64,000 nucleotides of DNA from Longimicrobium sp. (GCF_036388275.1 NZ_DASVSF010000065.1:13749-77748), one strand, 5' to 3'; counted from the first letter of the stretch, positions 36,284-46,012 are shown. A program made the numbers and translations. Notes: a model not told the origin generated them from the sequence alone.

Positions 36284-37429
36284 ATGACTGACGCGAGCAG
36301 CACCGCTCCGTTCCTGGACCTGGTCCGGGGTGAGGGTCCGGGGAGCTTCAAGCTCTACATGGGCTCGTTCGCCGGCGTGGGGAAGACGTTCCGCATGCTG
36401 CAGGAGGCGCACGACCTCAAGCGGCGCGGCGTGGACGTCGTCGTGGGATACGTGGAGACGCACGGCCGCGCGGAAACGGCGGCGCTCGTGGATGGCCTGG
36501 AAGCCGTCCCCCGTCGACGGGTGGAGTATCGCGGCGTGGTGCTGGAGGAGATGGACACGACGGCCGTGCTCGCGCGCCGGCCGCGAGTAGCGCTGGTCGA
36601 CGAGCTGGCGCACACCAACGTTCCCGGCGCACGCCACGCTAAGCGCTGGCAGGACGTTCTGGAGCTGCTCGACAACGGCATCGACGTCATCTCCACCGTC
36701 AACGTGCAGCACCTGGAATCGCTCAACCGGGTGGTCGCCGAGACGCTGGGCGTCAACGTCCGCGAGATGGTACCCGACTGGGCCGTGGCGCGCGCCAACC
36801 AGGTGGTCAACATCGACCTCCCGGCAGAGGAGCTGCGCCAGCGGCTGATCAACGGAAAGATCTACGCCGCGGACAAGGTGCCCGCCGCGCTCGCCAACTT
36901 CTTCACCCTCGAGAACCTGACCACGCTGCGCGAGCTGGCGCTCCGCGAGGTGGCCAGCAGCGTGGACCGGTTGCGCACCGGGCTCGTGAGCCGCGAGGAG
37001 GGCGTTCCTCGCTCCGCCGACCGCGTGCTCGTCGCGATGAGCAGCATGCCGCCGCGGACGGACGTTCTCCTCCAGAAGGCGAGCCGGCTGGCGGGGCGGC
37101 TGAACACTGACTGGTATTGCGTCTACGTGCAGACGCCGGAGGAAAGCGCGACACGGATCGACTCCTCCGTGCAGCGGCATCTGGTCGACAACATCCAACT
37201 CGCGCAACGCATGGGCGCCGAGGTCGTCAAGCTGGAATCGGCCGACGTGGCGGACGCGGTCGTTCGGTTTGCGCGAGAGAAAGGCGTGTCGATGATCGTG
37301 GTGGGACGTACCCACCGGTCCAGGCTCCACCGCGCGTTCAGAGGCTCTGTGATCGACCGGCTAATCGAGCGGGCCGCGGCGCTGGACGTGCTCGTCGTGT
37401 CGTTCGCGGAAGGGGAGGAGGGGGGATGA
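36284..37429 (+). CDS. kdpD: KdpD N-terminal half (sensor domain plus USP)
   Basis: 381 aa. Residues 20-230 are the KdpD sensor domain: Walker A-like GSFAGVGKT at 27-35, GYVETHGRAET, LVDELAHTNVPGARH, STVNVQHLESLN and VVNIDLPAEELRQRL. Residues 240-370 are a universal-stress-protein-like domain with MSSMPPRTDVLLQ and IVVGRTHRSRL. It ends where the membrane part would begin in full-length KdpD. The transmitter half is encoded at 27704, upstream of the pump genes. The stop overlaps the next gene (ATGA). The two halves probably act together to sense K+ or c-di-AMP. Confidence 0.92.
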   Translation: MTDASSTAPFLDLVRGEGPGSFKLYMGSFAGVGKTFRMLQEAHDLKRRGVDVVVGYVETHGRAETAALVDGLEAVPRRRVEYRGVVLEEMDTTAVLARRPRVALVDELAHTNVPGARHAKRWQDVLELLDNGIDVISTVNVQHLESLNRVVAETLGVNVREMVPDWAVARANQVVNIDLPAEELRQRLINGKIYAADKVPAALANFFTLENLTTLRELALREVASSVDRLRTGLVSREEGVPRSADRVLVAMSSMPPRTDVLLQKASRLAGRLNTDWYCVYVQTPEESATRIDSSVQRHLVDNIQLAQRMGAEVVKLESADVADAVVRFAREKGVSMIVVGRTHRSRLHRAFRGSVIDRLIERAAALDVLVVSFAEGEEGG

Positions 37430-38349
37430 AGGTCGGGCAGCGTCTCTTTGTCGCCGTGCTTCCCGCGGTGCTGGGCGTCCTTGCGATGGCGGGCCTGGCG
37501 TACTGGGGGCAGCGCGGGCGGCAGGTTCCCGAATGGCTGCTGATGGCGGGGATCATGACGGCCGTCGCCACCCTGGCGATGGCGTGGCGCAACACGCGGT
37601 ACGTGGCGCGCCGGATCGAGGCGCTCTCCCGCCCCGCCCGCGAGTCGCCCGCTGACGTGGGTATGGACGACGAGCTGAATTCGATCGAGCGCCGGATCGT
37701 GGAATCGGAACGGCGCGGGGAAACGCGCGAACAGGCCGCGGAGGCGCTGGTGCGGGAGTACGCCGGCCTCCTCGCGGACGCCTCCGCCACCGTCGGCGGC
37801 AAGCTGGACGAAGTGCGTATTCCGCTTCACATCCTCCTCTCCAGCCCGTTCGGCGAGTTGAACGACAACCAGGAAGAGATGATCGGCGCCGCGCAGAAAG
37901 CCGCCGAGAACGCTGATGAGGCTCTGCGCTTCATCGGCCGAATCGTGGAGCTGGATGCTGACCGCGTGGAGTCGCGACCCGAGCCCATCCGTCTGCGCGA
38001 CCTAGTGCATCCCGTGCTCGCCGCCGTAGAGCCGCGCCTGCAGCGGGCCGGCGCGACGCTGGAAACCGACCTGCCCCCGACGCTCCCGCACGTGCATGTC
38101 GATCCGCGCCTAACGCGCGAGGCGCTGTCATCGATCCTGAATCGCGTGGTGGGTCGGGTGCCTCGCGGCACCTGCGTGCACCTCACGGCAGAGTCGCGGG
38201 ACGGGGTTGTCCACCTGCGGATTCAGGATGCCTCGCTGTACTTGGACGAGGCGTTTCCGCTCGCTCAGCGACTGTTGCACCTGCAGGGTGGTATGGTAGC
38301 CGCCTCGGCCGGCATGGTAGAGATCCACCTCGGTACGGTGAGTCGTTAG
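37426..38349 (+). CDS. Degenerate histidine-kinase-like membrane protein
   Basis: 307 aa. Two N-terminal membrane helices (LFVAVLPAVLGVLAMAGLAY and LLMAGIMTAVATLAMAW), then a HAMP-like stretch with RRIEALSRPA. The dimerisation helix reads GGKLDEVRIPLHILLSSPF where a kinase would have SHELRTPL, so the phospho-acceptor His is missing from its place. The following half aligns loosely with a HATPase fold, but the N, G1 and G2 boxes are unrecognisable. It is coupled by ATGA to the KdpD N-half. Likely a non-catalytic partner in the split KdpD complex. Confidence 0.7.
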   Translation: MKVGQRLFVAVLPAVLGVLAMAGLAYWGQRGRQVPEWLLMAGIMTAVATLAMAWRNTRYVARRIEALSRPARESPADVGMDDELNSIERRIVESERRGETREQAAEALVREYAGLLADASATVGGKLDEVRIPLHILLSSPFGELNDNQEEMIGAAQKAAENADEALRFIGRIVELDADRVESRPEPIRLRDLVHPVLAAVEPRLQRAGATLETDLPPTLPHVHVDPRLTREALSSILNRVVGRVPRGTCVHLTAESRDGVVHLRIQDASLYLDEAFPLAQRLLHLQGGMVAASAGMVEIHLGTVSR

Positions 38350-38689
38350 CCCGACGGGCCGGTGGAGCTCCGTGCGAACTGATGCGGGACCCGCCGTAAT
38401 TGTCTCGAGCGTTGTTCGATCCGAAAAGACACAACTGATTCGGTCCTTACCCGGGTGATCGGATTCTCCGGGTGACCGGGCAGTGGATCTCCCCGGGTCT
38501 GGGCGGAGGCATCTCAGTTGGATCGGGCACACATGGACTTGCCGGAAGCAACTTCACCAACCAGGCGACAGGACTCCGGGCTGGCGCTGCCATCGCTTGG
38601 CTGAAGCGGCCTTCCGGCGCCTTGGTAGGCGATGGCAGCAGGAGCAACGAACCGCGTTCGGAGATCGAACACTCGCCTGCCCGAAGTAA
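38350..38689. other. Intergenic region without a clear gene
   Basis: 340 nt between the kdp locus and the tandem-repeat unit. A plus-strand frame at 38472-38729 (TGQWISPGLGGGISVGSG at its start) has no ribosome-binding site or recognisable family and runs through the repeats. I do not call it a gene. Confidence 0.5.
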
Positions 38690-38747
38690 ACTCGGCTACT
38701 GGTACGTAAAGTCGGCTGCTCAAAAATAAACTCGGCTGCTGACGGAG
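38690..38747 (+). repeat. Three tandem 20-nt repeats, second array
   Basis: Units at 38690-38709, 38710-38729 and 38730-38747, of the same A(G/C)TCGGCT(A/G)CT...TAA type as at 19041-19118. Like that array, it runs directly into a GCCGCC hairpin and then CGCATTTGTGGGG. The two loci are therefore copies of one composite element. Confidence 0.85.
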
Positions 38748-38779
38748 ACGCCGCCACTCGGAAAGAGAGGCGGCGTCTC
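38745..38779. terminator. GCCGCC hairpin, copy 2
   Basis: GAGACGCCGCC (38745-38755) and GGCGGCGTCTC (38769-38779) form a perfect 11-bp stem. It stands 20 nt from the stop of the minus-strand lipoprotein gene and may terminate that operon, but no T-run is present. Confidence 0.6.
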
Positions 38780-38798
38780 GCATTTGTGGGGCTGGGCT

Positions 38799-39500
38799 TC
38801 AGCGGACGCCCAGCGTTTGGCACCAGGCGCCGGATTGGAAGAGCGGGAAGGATTGCCCTCCCAGACTGGCCGTCACCGCAAGCGAGTCCCCATGGGCCGT
38901 CGCCGAGATGCCGAAGGAAAGTTTGCGGGGATGGGACGGATCGGCCAGGGCGAGTTCGGCATCCAGGGTAGTACAGGAAGCGGAGACCTTCGCCACCGAG
39001 GGTTGCAGCTTCCAGGCCGGAAAATTCAGCAACGACAGGAGCCGCGCGTCGATGGAGTCGACGACGACTTTCTCCACGTTGGGCAGGCACACGGCCGGGT
39101 TGCCGATCCACCTCGTGGGCACCGTGTCCTTGGCAAGTTCCCCCCCCTCCATGCGGGCCTCATACATCAGGCTTCCGCCGGCCCGATCGATCCGGACATC
39201 TACGGGCGGGTTGTTCAGGGTGATCTGGGAATCCGGCCGCGCCGGAGTCGCGATCGACAACCACGTGAAGTACGTATAGCGGATGGAATCGCAGCTGCGC
39301 GCGAATCCCCCGGGGAACCCGTTGGCCGTGCCGGTGCGGACGATCCCCGCGAGCAGCCCTCCCAGGGTGTCGGCGATCAGGTCCTGCCGCGCCGAAAGGC
39401 AGGGGCAGCCTTTTTTTTCCGGCCGCGTTGTCTCGCTGCAATGCGCGAGCGCGAACAGGGATGCGATGACTGCGGCCGTGCGGATGCTCGGGATATTCAT
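38799..39500 (-). CDS. Lipoprotein at the 3' end of the giant-protein operon
   Basis: A 233-aa exported protein. The signal ends LFALAHCSET, a lipobox-like site. The mature part contains CPCLSARQDLIADTLGGLLA, several Cys (SCDSIRY, AVCLPN, SCTTLD, WCQTLG) that could form disulfides, and alternating strand patterns. It is the last gene of the minus-strand cluster and the only one with an export signal. It lies 87 nt downstream of the DUF6603-like gene. No family recognised. It could be an outer-membrane or surface partner of the giant proteins. Confidence 0.65.
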   Translation of the reverse strand: MNIPSIRTAAVIASLFALAHCSETTRPEKKGCPCLSARQDLIADTLGGLLAGIVRTGTANGFPGGFARSCDSIRYTYFTWLSIATPARPDSQITLNNPPVDVRIDRAGGSLMYEARMEGGELAKDTVPTRWIGNPAVCLPNVEKVVVDSIDARLLSLLNFPAWKLQPSVAKVSASCTTLDAELALADPSHPRKLSFGISATAHGDSLAVTASLGGQSFPLFQSGAWCQTLGVR

Positions 39501-39587
39501 GCCGACTCCTTCCTTCTTGCGTGACGGATCGCGGCGGGGGCCCGTCCGCGCCCTGCATCCGCGCCTCCCGCCGTTTCCCCGATCCGC

Positions 39588-42500
39588 TCAGGCGGGGAGG
39601 GCGTATTCATAGGCGAAGATGGGGGGAGCCAGGAGGACGTCGCCGGCCTCCATAGCCATGTGCTGCACGTCGATGTCGCGATCGATTTCCACGCCGTTGG
39701 CGAGCAGGGCCTCCACGATCCCGGCACGGGAGGGCGCGGCGGCGATGGTGGCTTGCAGCCGCCCCATCGGATCGGCCGGCTCATCGGGCCCGGCTACCGG
39801 CGCCGCGCCCGACCAGTCCAGGGAGGGTACGTAGCCGTAATCGTTGAATCCGAGCTGCGCGAGGTCGGCCCATGGCGTCTCCTCGGGCTGGACCTCCCTG
39901 GCGGTGATCTGGAAGCCGAGCAGCACGTCCGGGACCAGGGTCGAATCGGCCCCGATATCCGGCTCCCCGGGAATCCACAGGGCTTTGGGCGCGTTCTGGA
40001 TCAGGGCGGTGACGTAGAAGACCTGCTTGTCCCCGATGGGCGCGTCCCAATAGGACAGGGTCAAGGTGACGGCCGACGAGAAATCGTCCGGGTGTACGCT
40101 GGAAGGCCCCACGCCGAAGCTGACATTGCGGGCGTCCAGATCGGCCTGGTTGGTGATGACGACCTGCCCGGGGTCCACCGGGACGGGGTTCCCCTGTTGA
40201 TCCGTGCCTTCGATGACGAGGGTGTAGGTCTTGGCGGGGATGGTGGTCAGGGCCTGGAGCTGGGTCCCGTCCGGGCTCACGATCCAGTCGATGTCGTCCG
40301 GATTCTCCGCGCCCTGGGCCACGTTCTGGATGAGCCCCAGGGGTGCGCTCAGGTTCCAGACCTGGAACTGGGTGGACGTGACGGGCGCGGGAGACGGCGT
40401 GGGCGCCGGGTCCGGGGCGGGCGGAGCCGGCGGGTCGGCCAGGAAGAACGCGTCCGCCATGGGCGCCGCCTTCGCGGCCGTCGCCTTCAGGGATGATGGC
40501 CTTGCGGAAACCGTGGCCATGGGAGACGACGGCGCGGCCCGGAGCGCTTCTGCGTTCGCCGTCCGTTTTGCCAGCCGTGTCTGCTGCAGCAGGGAATCGG
40601 GTGGCGCGGCCGGCGGCAGAAAGGATTGCTCGAACTCGGACCAGGGGATGGGCGGCGGCTTCTGCGACGAGCTCGCCCCGAAGGATACGGTGAAAGAGAC
40701 GATCCACAGGTGGATGTGCGCGACGCCGGAGAAGGCCGGTCCCCAGATGCTGAGGTCGGCGCCCAGGCTCACCGAGATGGTCACGGTGACATGGGTGAAC
40801 AGCAGGTTGATGCGGAAGGTGTACGAGACCCCGAAGGAAAGGTAGACGTCAATCTCGTAGTGGTACGGCTTCCACATGATCAGGAAGTCGGCCCCGACGT
40901 CGAACCAGCATTTCAGGTCCCCGCTTTGCCACAGGGCTTCCAGGCTGCCGCCCGCCATGAGGCATACCGGCGTGAGGGCGAAGTACATGCCCCCCTTGAT
41001 GGTGAGCTCCGGGGTCACCACCCAGTTGAACCCCAGCCGGGGCACGTCGGGATACCACGGCGGCTTGTTGAAGTTGGGATGGTACCCGCCCAGGGTGACC
41101 ACGAAATCGCCCGCGTTGGGGTTGTTCCCGAACCAGACGTAGAAGGCGAAGCCGCCCGTGAGATGGCAGGACGGATCGAGCAGGTACGAATTGGAGGTGA
41201 GCTTGGCATCCACCGCCACGAGGCCGTCGTCGGGAAGGATGCGCACTTCCAGGGCGAGCTGCGCGAAGAGCAGGGGCCGGGGATCGCCGGTGGGGATCGA
41301 CGCGGTGGTCAGGCCCAGCAACGCGATTTCCAGGGAGCTCCCGAACTCCACCGAGACCAGGGCAAAGGACTGCAGCATCTGGAACGAGGTGAACTGGACG
41401 CCCGCCGCCAGCCAGTTCTCGCCGATGGACACCGGCACCACGTTCTGGGAGACCAGGACCTGCAGGGCCTGGTTCGGATCGCTGCCGCTGAAGGGGCTGC
41501 TCTGGCCCGGCACGAAGCCGCTGACCAGGGGGAAGGTGGCGACCTGATCGATGGAAGGCAGGGCCAGGCCGCGGTTGTAGCCGAACCCGGCCGCCAGGCC
41601 GGTGATGAAGAAAGCCGGGGGCCCGCCGAAGGGGCCCAGGACCGTCGCGAAGATGAACATCGAAGTCTCACCGTCGACCCTGGCGTAGCTGCCCAGGGCG
41701 GACAACGCGAAGTCCCCGGTCTTGATCAGCGCCTGGCCATTGTATTCGGTGAGGTCCTCCCCGTTCGGGCCCGTCACCTCCTGCCGCACGAATCCTCCCG
41801 AGATCTCCACCGCCCCCGAGCTGAAGGTGAGTCCCAGCCCCTGCAAGCCGAACACGGGGGCGAAGGTGGTGAGCGGGGAGCCGGCCGAAAGGCCGTCCAA
41901 AGTGAGGGTCATGGCCCCCAGCTTCAACGAGAAATTGAAGGAGATATCGAGGACGCCCTGGCTATACGCGAAGCCGATCTTGTCCATGTAGACCGGCCCG
42001 AATGCCTTCTGGAGATTGATCCAGTACCCGTTCTGGGTCTGCAGGTTATTGCCCGCATCGCCGGCTCCGGAGGCCGGGGCGAGGGACGCCGGCGATTGCG
42101 GGGTGGGCAGCGAGACGAGGGATTGCGAGCCAGAGCCCGAAGACGGTGTGGCCGTGCCCACGGCGACCGGCGCCGTATAGCCCGCCACCTGGAAGGTCAT
42201 GCTGAGGTTGACGCCCCGCTGTAGGCCGGCGGGGTTGTCGGGCAGGGTCGGCAGGGTGGCGCCGGTGGCGGCCCCGGCGGCCTGGATGAGCGCGTTGAGA
42301 TTGCCGACATCATCGGCGGCGAGCGGGCCGGAGCAGACCAGGAGGTTGAAATCGTCGATCTCGAACGGGCCCAGGGCGCCCACGTCCTCGCCGATGAGGG
42401 GAAGGCCGGTCAGGTCGAAGCGGCCGACCGCCACGAGGAAGGTGTAGATCCATTGCGTGGCCGGCTTGCTGGCCGTGAACACCAGCGCGCCGTAATTCTT

Positions 42501-43877
42501 GGAAACGGCGGTGAGGATGAGCTCCGTGCGGGTGAAATCGTAGGCGAAGGACAGGCTGGTCAGGCCCAGGTCCATGTCGGGAGGGATGTCCGAGAGGAGG
42601 CTGACGAGATCGGCGTTCCCGAAGGTCTTCGCGATGTCGGCGAGCCCCACCGAGCCCTGACCCGTTTCCGTCCAGTAGCCGATCAAACGCTTGTCGTCGG
42701 AACTGAAATCGTATTCGACCCCGACCTGTTCCGTTCCCATCGTCAGGGTGCCGGAAAGGAAGCCGTTGTAGCCTCGGACACCCGCCGCCACCTGGGTTCC
42801 GACCTGCAGGGCGAACTGGATTTGGAACTCGTTGCCGGCGATCGAGAACGGCTCGGAGTTTCCGATATCCAGCTCTCCCCCGAACATGAAAGAACCGGCG
42901 TCGGCGTTGAAGGAGAAGAACAGGTTCATGAAATCGATGCTGGGGAACCCGTCCGGAAGCGTGACACCCCAGTCTTTGCACAACTCCGCGATCAGCCCCG
43001 TCAGCGGCAGGTGTTCGCCTTCCTGGGTCTGCCCTGCGAAAGTCCAGCCTTGGCCCGCCCCGGGAAACATCGCGGAAAGATCGATTTCGATCCCTCCCAC
43101 GACGATCGAGCCGGCGACGTCATAGGTGATCCCGCCGGATCCGCCGATAACCATGGACAGATCGGCCGAGGTGATGCCCACCCCGGGCGCGAAGTTCCAG
43201 CCCTGCCAGCCGTCGGGCGTGCCGATGAGGATCTGGGTGCTCACGAGCCCGGGTGGCGCGAGGGAGCAGACGAATCCCACCTGCTTCACCCCCACGGTGG
43301 ACACGATATCCTTGAAGGGGGATTGCAGGGCGTCGCCGATGTTTACGCTGCCGATGAACGTGAAAACCTCGGCGATGGTGAGGGGATCGACGAACGTGGC
43401 CTTGAAATGCCAGTAACCGGCGGCGACGGGCACCTCCATGGTCAGGCGAGAGGTGACTCCGTTGATGGCGACGTTCCCGCCGATCGTCCCGACGACCGGC
43501 ACGGGGGCGTTCCCCACCGTGAAGGTGAAACCCGGATCCGACAAGGTGAACCAGTCGATCCCGGGAAGGGTGAGCGGCTGGGAGGCGAAATCGATGGATA
43601 TGTCTGCCGAGTATTGCTCCAGAGCCAGGGTGAAGACCATGCCCACCGTGAAGGTCCCGAAACCGAAAGAAGCGGTCGTGCCCGAAAGCGATACGGTTTG
43701 CTGATCCTGGGAGAGGACCACGCCATCGGCGTCCACGTCTACGGCCATGGCATTGCCGGAGAGCAGGTTGGCGCAGAATCCGGCGATGTTCTGGGACGCT
43801 GGGAAAACCGGACCGGGGATGTCCAGGGTTTTTCCCGCGTAGGGGAGCAGTTGGCCGTAGAGCTCGAGGATGGTCAT
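39588..43877 (-). CDS. DUF6603-like giant beta-rich protein
   Basis: A 1429-aa protein from ATG 43877 (MTILELYGQLLPYAGKTLDI), with AAGGAA seven bases upstream. The frame extends to 44369, but that part is a shadow of the next gene. Long runs of alternating hydrophobic and polar residues (TASFGFGTFTVGMVFTLALE; ISFNFSLKLGAMTLTLDGLS) suggest repeated amphipathic strands. The part around 930-1250, with FFITGLAAGFGYNRGLALPS and WVVTPELTIKGGMYFALTPV, resembles DUF6603, whose function is unknown. Near 1260 a Pro/Ala-rich linker leads to a C-terminal segment. No signal peptide. The family match is from memory and needs a profile search. Confidence 0.65.
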   Translation of the reverse strand: MTILELYGQLLPYAGKTLDIPGPVFPASQNIAGFCANLLSGNAMAVDVDADGVVLSQDQQTVSLSGTTASFGFGTFTVGMVFTLALEQYSADISIDFASQPLTLPGIDWFTLSDPGFTFTVGNAPVPVVGTIGGNVAINGVTSRLTMEVPVAAGYWHFKATFVDPLTIAEVFTFIGSVNIGDALQSPFKDIVSTVGVKQVGFVCSLAPPGLVSTQILIGTPDGWQGWNFAPGVGITSADLSMVIGGSGGITYDVAGSIVVGGIEIDLSAMFPGAGQGWTFAGQTQEGEHLPLTGLIAELCKDWGVTLPDGFPSIDFMNLFFSFNADAGSFMFGGELDIGNSEPFSIAGNEFQIQFALQVGTQVAAGVRGYNGFLSGTLTMGTEQVGVEYDFSSDDKRLIGYWTETGQGSVGLADIAKTFGNADLVSLLSDIPPDMDLGLTSLSFAYDFTRTELILTAVSKNYGALVFTASKPATQWIYTFLVAVGRFDLTGLPLIGEDVGALGPFEIDDFNLLVCSGPLAADDVGNLNALIQAAGAATGATLPTLPDNPAGLQRGVNLSMTFQVAGYTAPVAVGTATPSSGSGSQSLVSLPTPQSPASLAPASGAGDAGNNLQTQNGYWINLQKAFGPVYMDKIGFAYSQGVLDISFNFSLKLGAMTLTLDGLSAGSPLTTFAPVFGLQGLGLTFSSGAVEISGGFVRQEVTGPNGEDLTEYNGQALIKTGDFALSALGSYARVDGETSMFIFATVLGPFGGPPAFFITGLAAGFGYNRGLALPSIDQVATFPLVSGFVPGQSSPFSGSDPNQALQVLVSQNVVPVSIGENWLAAGVQFTSFQMLQSFALVSVEFGSSLEIALLGLTTASIPTGDPRPLLFAQLALEVRILPDDGLVAVDAKLTSNSYLLDPSCHLTGGFAFYVWFGNNPNAGDFVVTLGGYHPNFNKPPWYPDVPRLGFNWVVTPELTIKGGMYFALTPVCLMAGGSLEALWQSGDLKCWFDVGADFLIMWKPYHYEIDVYLSFGVSYTFRINLLFTHVTVTISVSLGADLSIWGPAFSGVAHIHLWIVSFTVSFGASSSQKPPPIPWSEFEQSFLPPAAPPDSLLQQTRLAKRTANAEALRAAPSSPMATVSARPSSLKATAAKAAPMADAFFLADPPAPPAPDPAPTPSPAPVTSTQFQVWNLSAPLGLIQNVAQGAENPDDIDWIVSPDGTQLQALTTIPAKTYTLVIEGTDQQGNPVPVDPGQVVITNQADLDARNVSFGVGPSSVHPDDFSSAVTLTLSYWDAPIGDKQVFYVTALIQNAPKALWIPGEPDIGADSTLVPDVLLGFQITAREVQPEETPWADLAQLGFNDYGYVPSLDWSGAAPVAGPDEPADPMGRLQATIAAAPSRAGIVEALLANGVEIDRDIDVQHMAMEAGDVLLAPPIFAYEYALPA

Positions 43878-43909
43878 ATCGGTTCCTTGGGGCGGTTTTT
43901 CCGATGCGT

Positions 43910-46012
43910 TCAAGTCCCTGCGTTGATGGCGGCGACTGCATACCCCATCCCCTTGAGGAGTTTGTCGTTCGCCGGATTGCGGAAATAGTCCCCCAAGCCC
44001 TTGAAGTAGAGTGCCTGCCGGCTGTCCGGGGTCATGACGTCCCGAAAGAAGGTCGCGAGGGTATCCAGTTTGTTCTGGTACACCACGCAAAGATTGACCG
44101 ATTCCGTATCGCAGGCGGCCCGCAGGAAGTCGAACATCTGTTGCTTGTCGAGTACGTTGGCCGGGAACGAATCGTCGTCGAAATTCACCGCCGCCCTCAG
44201 GGCGAAAAATTTGAGCTGGAGCTTGTTTTCCGCGTCGATAAAATTGCGGAGCCTCAGATAGTTCTGGATCTGATCGAACACCGGCCCAGGCTGCTGCCCG
44301 AAAGTCGCGGCGTTGATCGCGATGTCGGGGATCCGATTCCACACGACCGCATTCTGCGCTTTGAAGCACGCCTTGGCTTCGTCGTTCTGGAGGGTCTCCC
44401 GGAGAGGCTTGCTCTCGGAGCCGGCCAGGGTAAAGGGAAGGCTCGGGTACAGGAAAACCTTCAGCTTCCGCTCTGCGGGCAGGGGAAAGGAAAAGATGTT
44501 ATCGAATCCGGTCTCCTGCTTCGAAAGTTGGAGGTAGGGGCGCCCCGAATTCAGCATGACGGGCATGGTGCCCTTGCCTTCGAAGACGGGCGGAAGCGGG
44601 CTGTTGAGGTAGAAGTAATTGAACAGCGGAGCATCCACGGGACCTATGTTGGCGATAAGGACCTGATTGTTCGCGAGGCCGGTGACCGACGCGTTGCTCC
44701 AGGGGGACCCGAGGGCCCAGCACGAAACGCGGTCGCGATAATTCGCGGGGAGCAGGGCCCGCAGATCCGCGATCCATGTGAGCGGATAGTCGTTCAGGGT
44801 CATCAGGACCGTCCCCACGGCCGTGGGCGCCACCCCTTGCCCTTGCCCCTGCCCCTCCAGAACCGAAAGTACGAGGTTCGCCAGGGCCAGGATCTGCGGT
44901 AGGCTCGTCCAATTGGAGAGCATCGTCGAGGCGGTGCCGTCTGGTTTTACGCCGTGGGCCAGGCCGTAGACGGGCATCAGCAGCTTGGTGGCCCCATTGG
45001 CGCAGCAATTGGCCTGGATGCAAGTCACGGCGGCCTGGGCCCCTGGGTCCGAGATGCGGGCGATCTCGGACGATACGGCCGCCCAGGTGACGGTCGTGAG
45101 ATCCTGAGAGTAACAGGTCATGCCCAGGAACTGCAGTTGCCCCAAAGGCTTCTGGTTCCCGAGATCGATCGTCGTGTTTTGCGCATAGAGATAATTCGCG
45201 GCGTTCCACTGGAAGGGCTGAAGCATCAGGAAGTACCGCACGTTGCAAATTGGCTTGGGATTGGTTTTGGGACTGTCCACGCCGCCGGAGAACCCGAATT
45301 CGACCTCCTCAGCGGGAGGACCATCGCTCGTGGCCAGAAAGGTGAAATCGCAACCGCCCAAGGTGTCGCTGTGGTAAACCGCGTCGGCGATTTTCTCCTT
45401 GTTCAGCGGGTCGATCTGGAGCGTTAATTCCGGGAGCAGCGACTGCAATGTTTTCGCGTTCCCGGTGGCGTCGATGTAGACCACCCCGATGGCGTTGGTG
45501 TACCCCCAGGAGATGATCCTCCTGATGAGAAGGCAGGTGGTCGTTTGGTGCCCACGCGATGAGGAATCCGGCACATATACGCGGATGGTGTTTTGCCCCG
45601 CGAGATACGTCTTGACGGCTCCCAAGGTGTTCGCAGTGGCCGCCTCCCCCCCCGCGATCGCCGCTCCCAGGACCTGTCCGACGTTCTGAGGCGGAGGCTT
45701 CGCTTTGAGATAGATCCTCGCCGCGGTTCCATCGACCTGCCGGCCGATGCAGGCGTCCCCCGCGCGGGTCACCGCCGTGACTCCGGCATCGGAAAAAAGA
45801 TCGTAGTGTTGGAAAAGGATGTCGAAAACCGGTTCCCAGGGAGTACAGACGGTGGGATCCGTTACGTCCCTGCCTCCCTTCAGGAGCAGGGGATCATCCT
45901 CATTCAGATCTTTCAGCCCAAGAAAGACGATCACGGCCAGGTTCTCCGGCGTCCATTTGACGACCTGGTTGCCGGCATCCAGGAATTGGAAGGTCAGGGT
46001 GATCAGCGGCAT
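43910..46012 (-). CDS. 700-aa protein of unknown function in the giant cluster
   Basis: 700 aa starting MPLITLTFQFLDAGNQVVKW, with AAAGG ten bases upstream. No signal peptide. Residues 150-220 (SSSRGHQTTTCLLIRRIISW, then NAIGVVYIDATG and LLPELTL) look like a Rossmann-type nucleotide or sugar-binding half as in glycosyltransferase-like folds; this is inference. The C-terminal third is helical (VFDQIQNYLRLRNFIDAENK; CDTESVNLCVVYQNKLDTLA). It ends 32 nt before the DUF6603-like gene and starts 109 nt after the beta-propeller gene, so it belongs to the same transcript. Not recognised further. Confidence 0.6.
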   Translation of the reverse strand: MPLITLTFQFLDAGNQVVKWTPENLAVIVFLGLKDLNEDDPLLLKGGRDVTDPTVCTPWEPVFDILFQHYDLFSDAGVTAVTRAGDACIGRQVDGTAARIYLKAKPPPQNVGQVLGAAIAGGEAATANTLGAVKTYLAGQNTIRVYVPDSSSRGHQTTTCLLIRRIISWGYTNAIGVVYIDATGNAKTLQSLLPELTLQIDPLNKEKIADAVYHSDTLGGCDFTFLATSDGPPAEEVEFGFSGGVDSPKTNPKPICNVRYFLMLQPFQWNAANYLYAQNTTIDLGNQKPLGQLQFLGMTCYSQDLTTVTWAAVSSEIARISDPGAQAAVTCIQANCCANGATKLLMPVYGLAHGVKPDGTASTMLSNWTSLPQILALANLVLSVLEGQGQGQGVAPTAVGTVLMTLNDYPLTWIADLRALLPANYRDRVSCWALGSPWSNASVTGLANNQVLIANIGPVDAPLFNYFYLNSPLPPVFEGKGTMPVMLNSGRPYLQLSKQETGFDNIFSFPLPAERKLKVFLYPSLPFTLAGSESKPLRETLQNDEAKACFKAQNAVVWNRIPDIAINAATFGQQPGPVFDQIQNYLRLRNFIDAENKLQLKFFALRAAVNFDDDSFPANVLDKQQMFDFLRAACDTESVNLCVVYQNKLDTLATFFRDVMTPDSRQALYFKGLGDYFRNPANDKLLKGMGYAVAAINAGT

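Noticed and set aside
30126..37330. Long minus-strand frames opposite the kdp genes (for example 30126-32414, 32384-34630, 36017-37330)
   Set aside because: The plus strand encodes unambiguous KdpA, KdpB, KdpC and KdpD motifs; the minus frames are shadows.
38472..38729. An 85-aa plus-strand frame
   Set aside because: It has no ribosome-binding site or family and runs through the tandem repeats.
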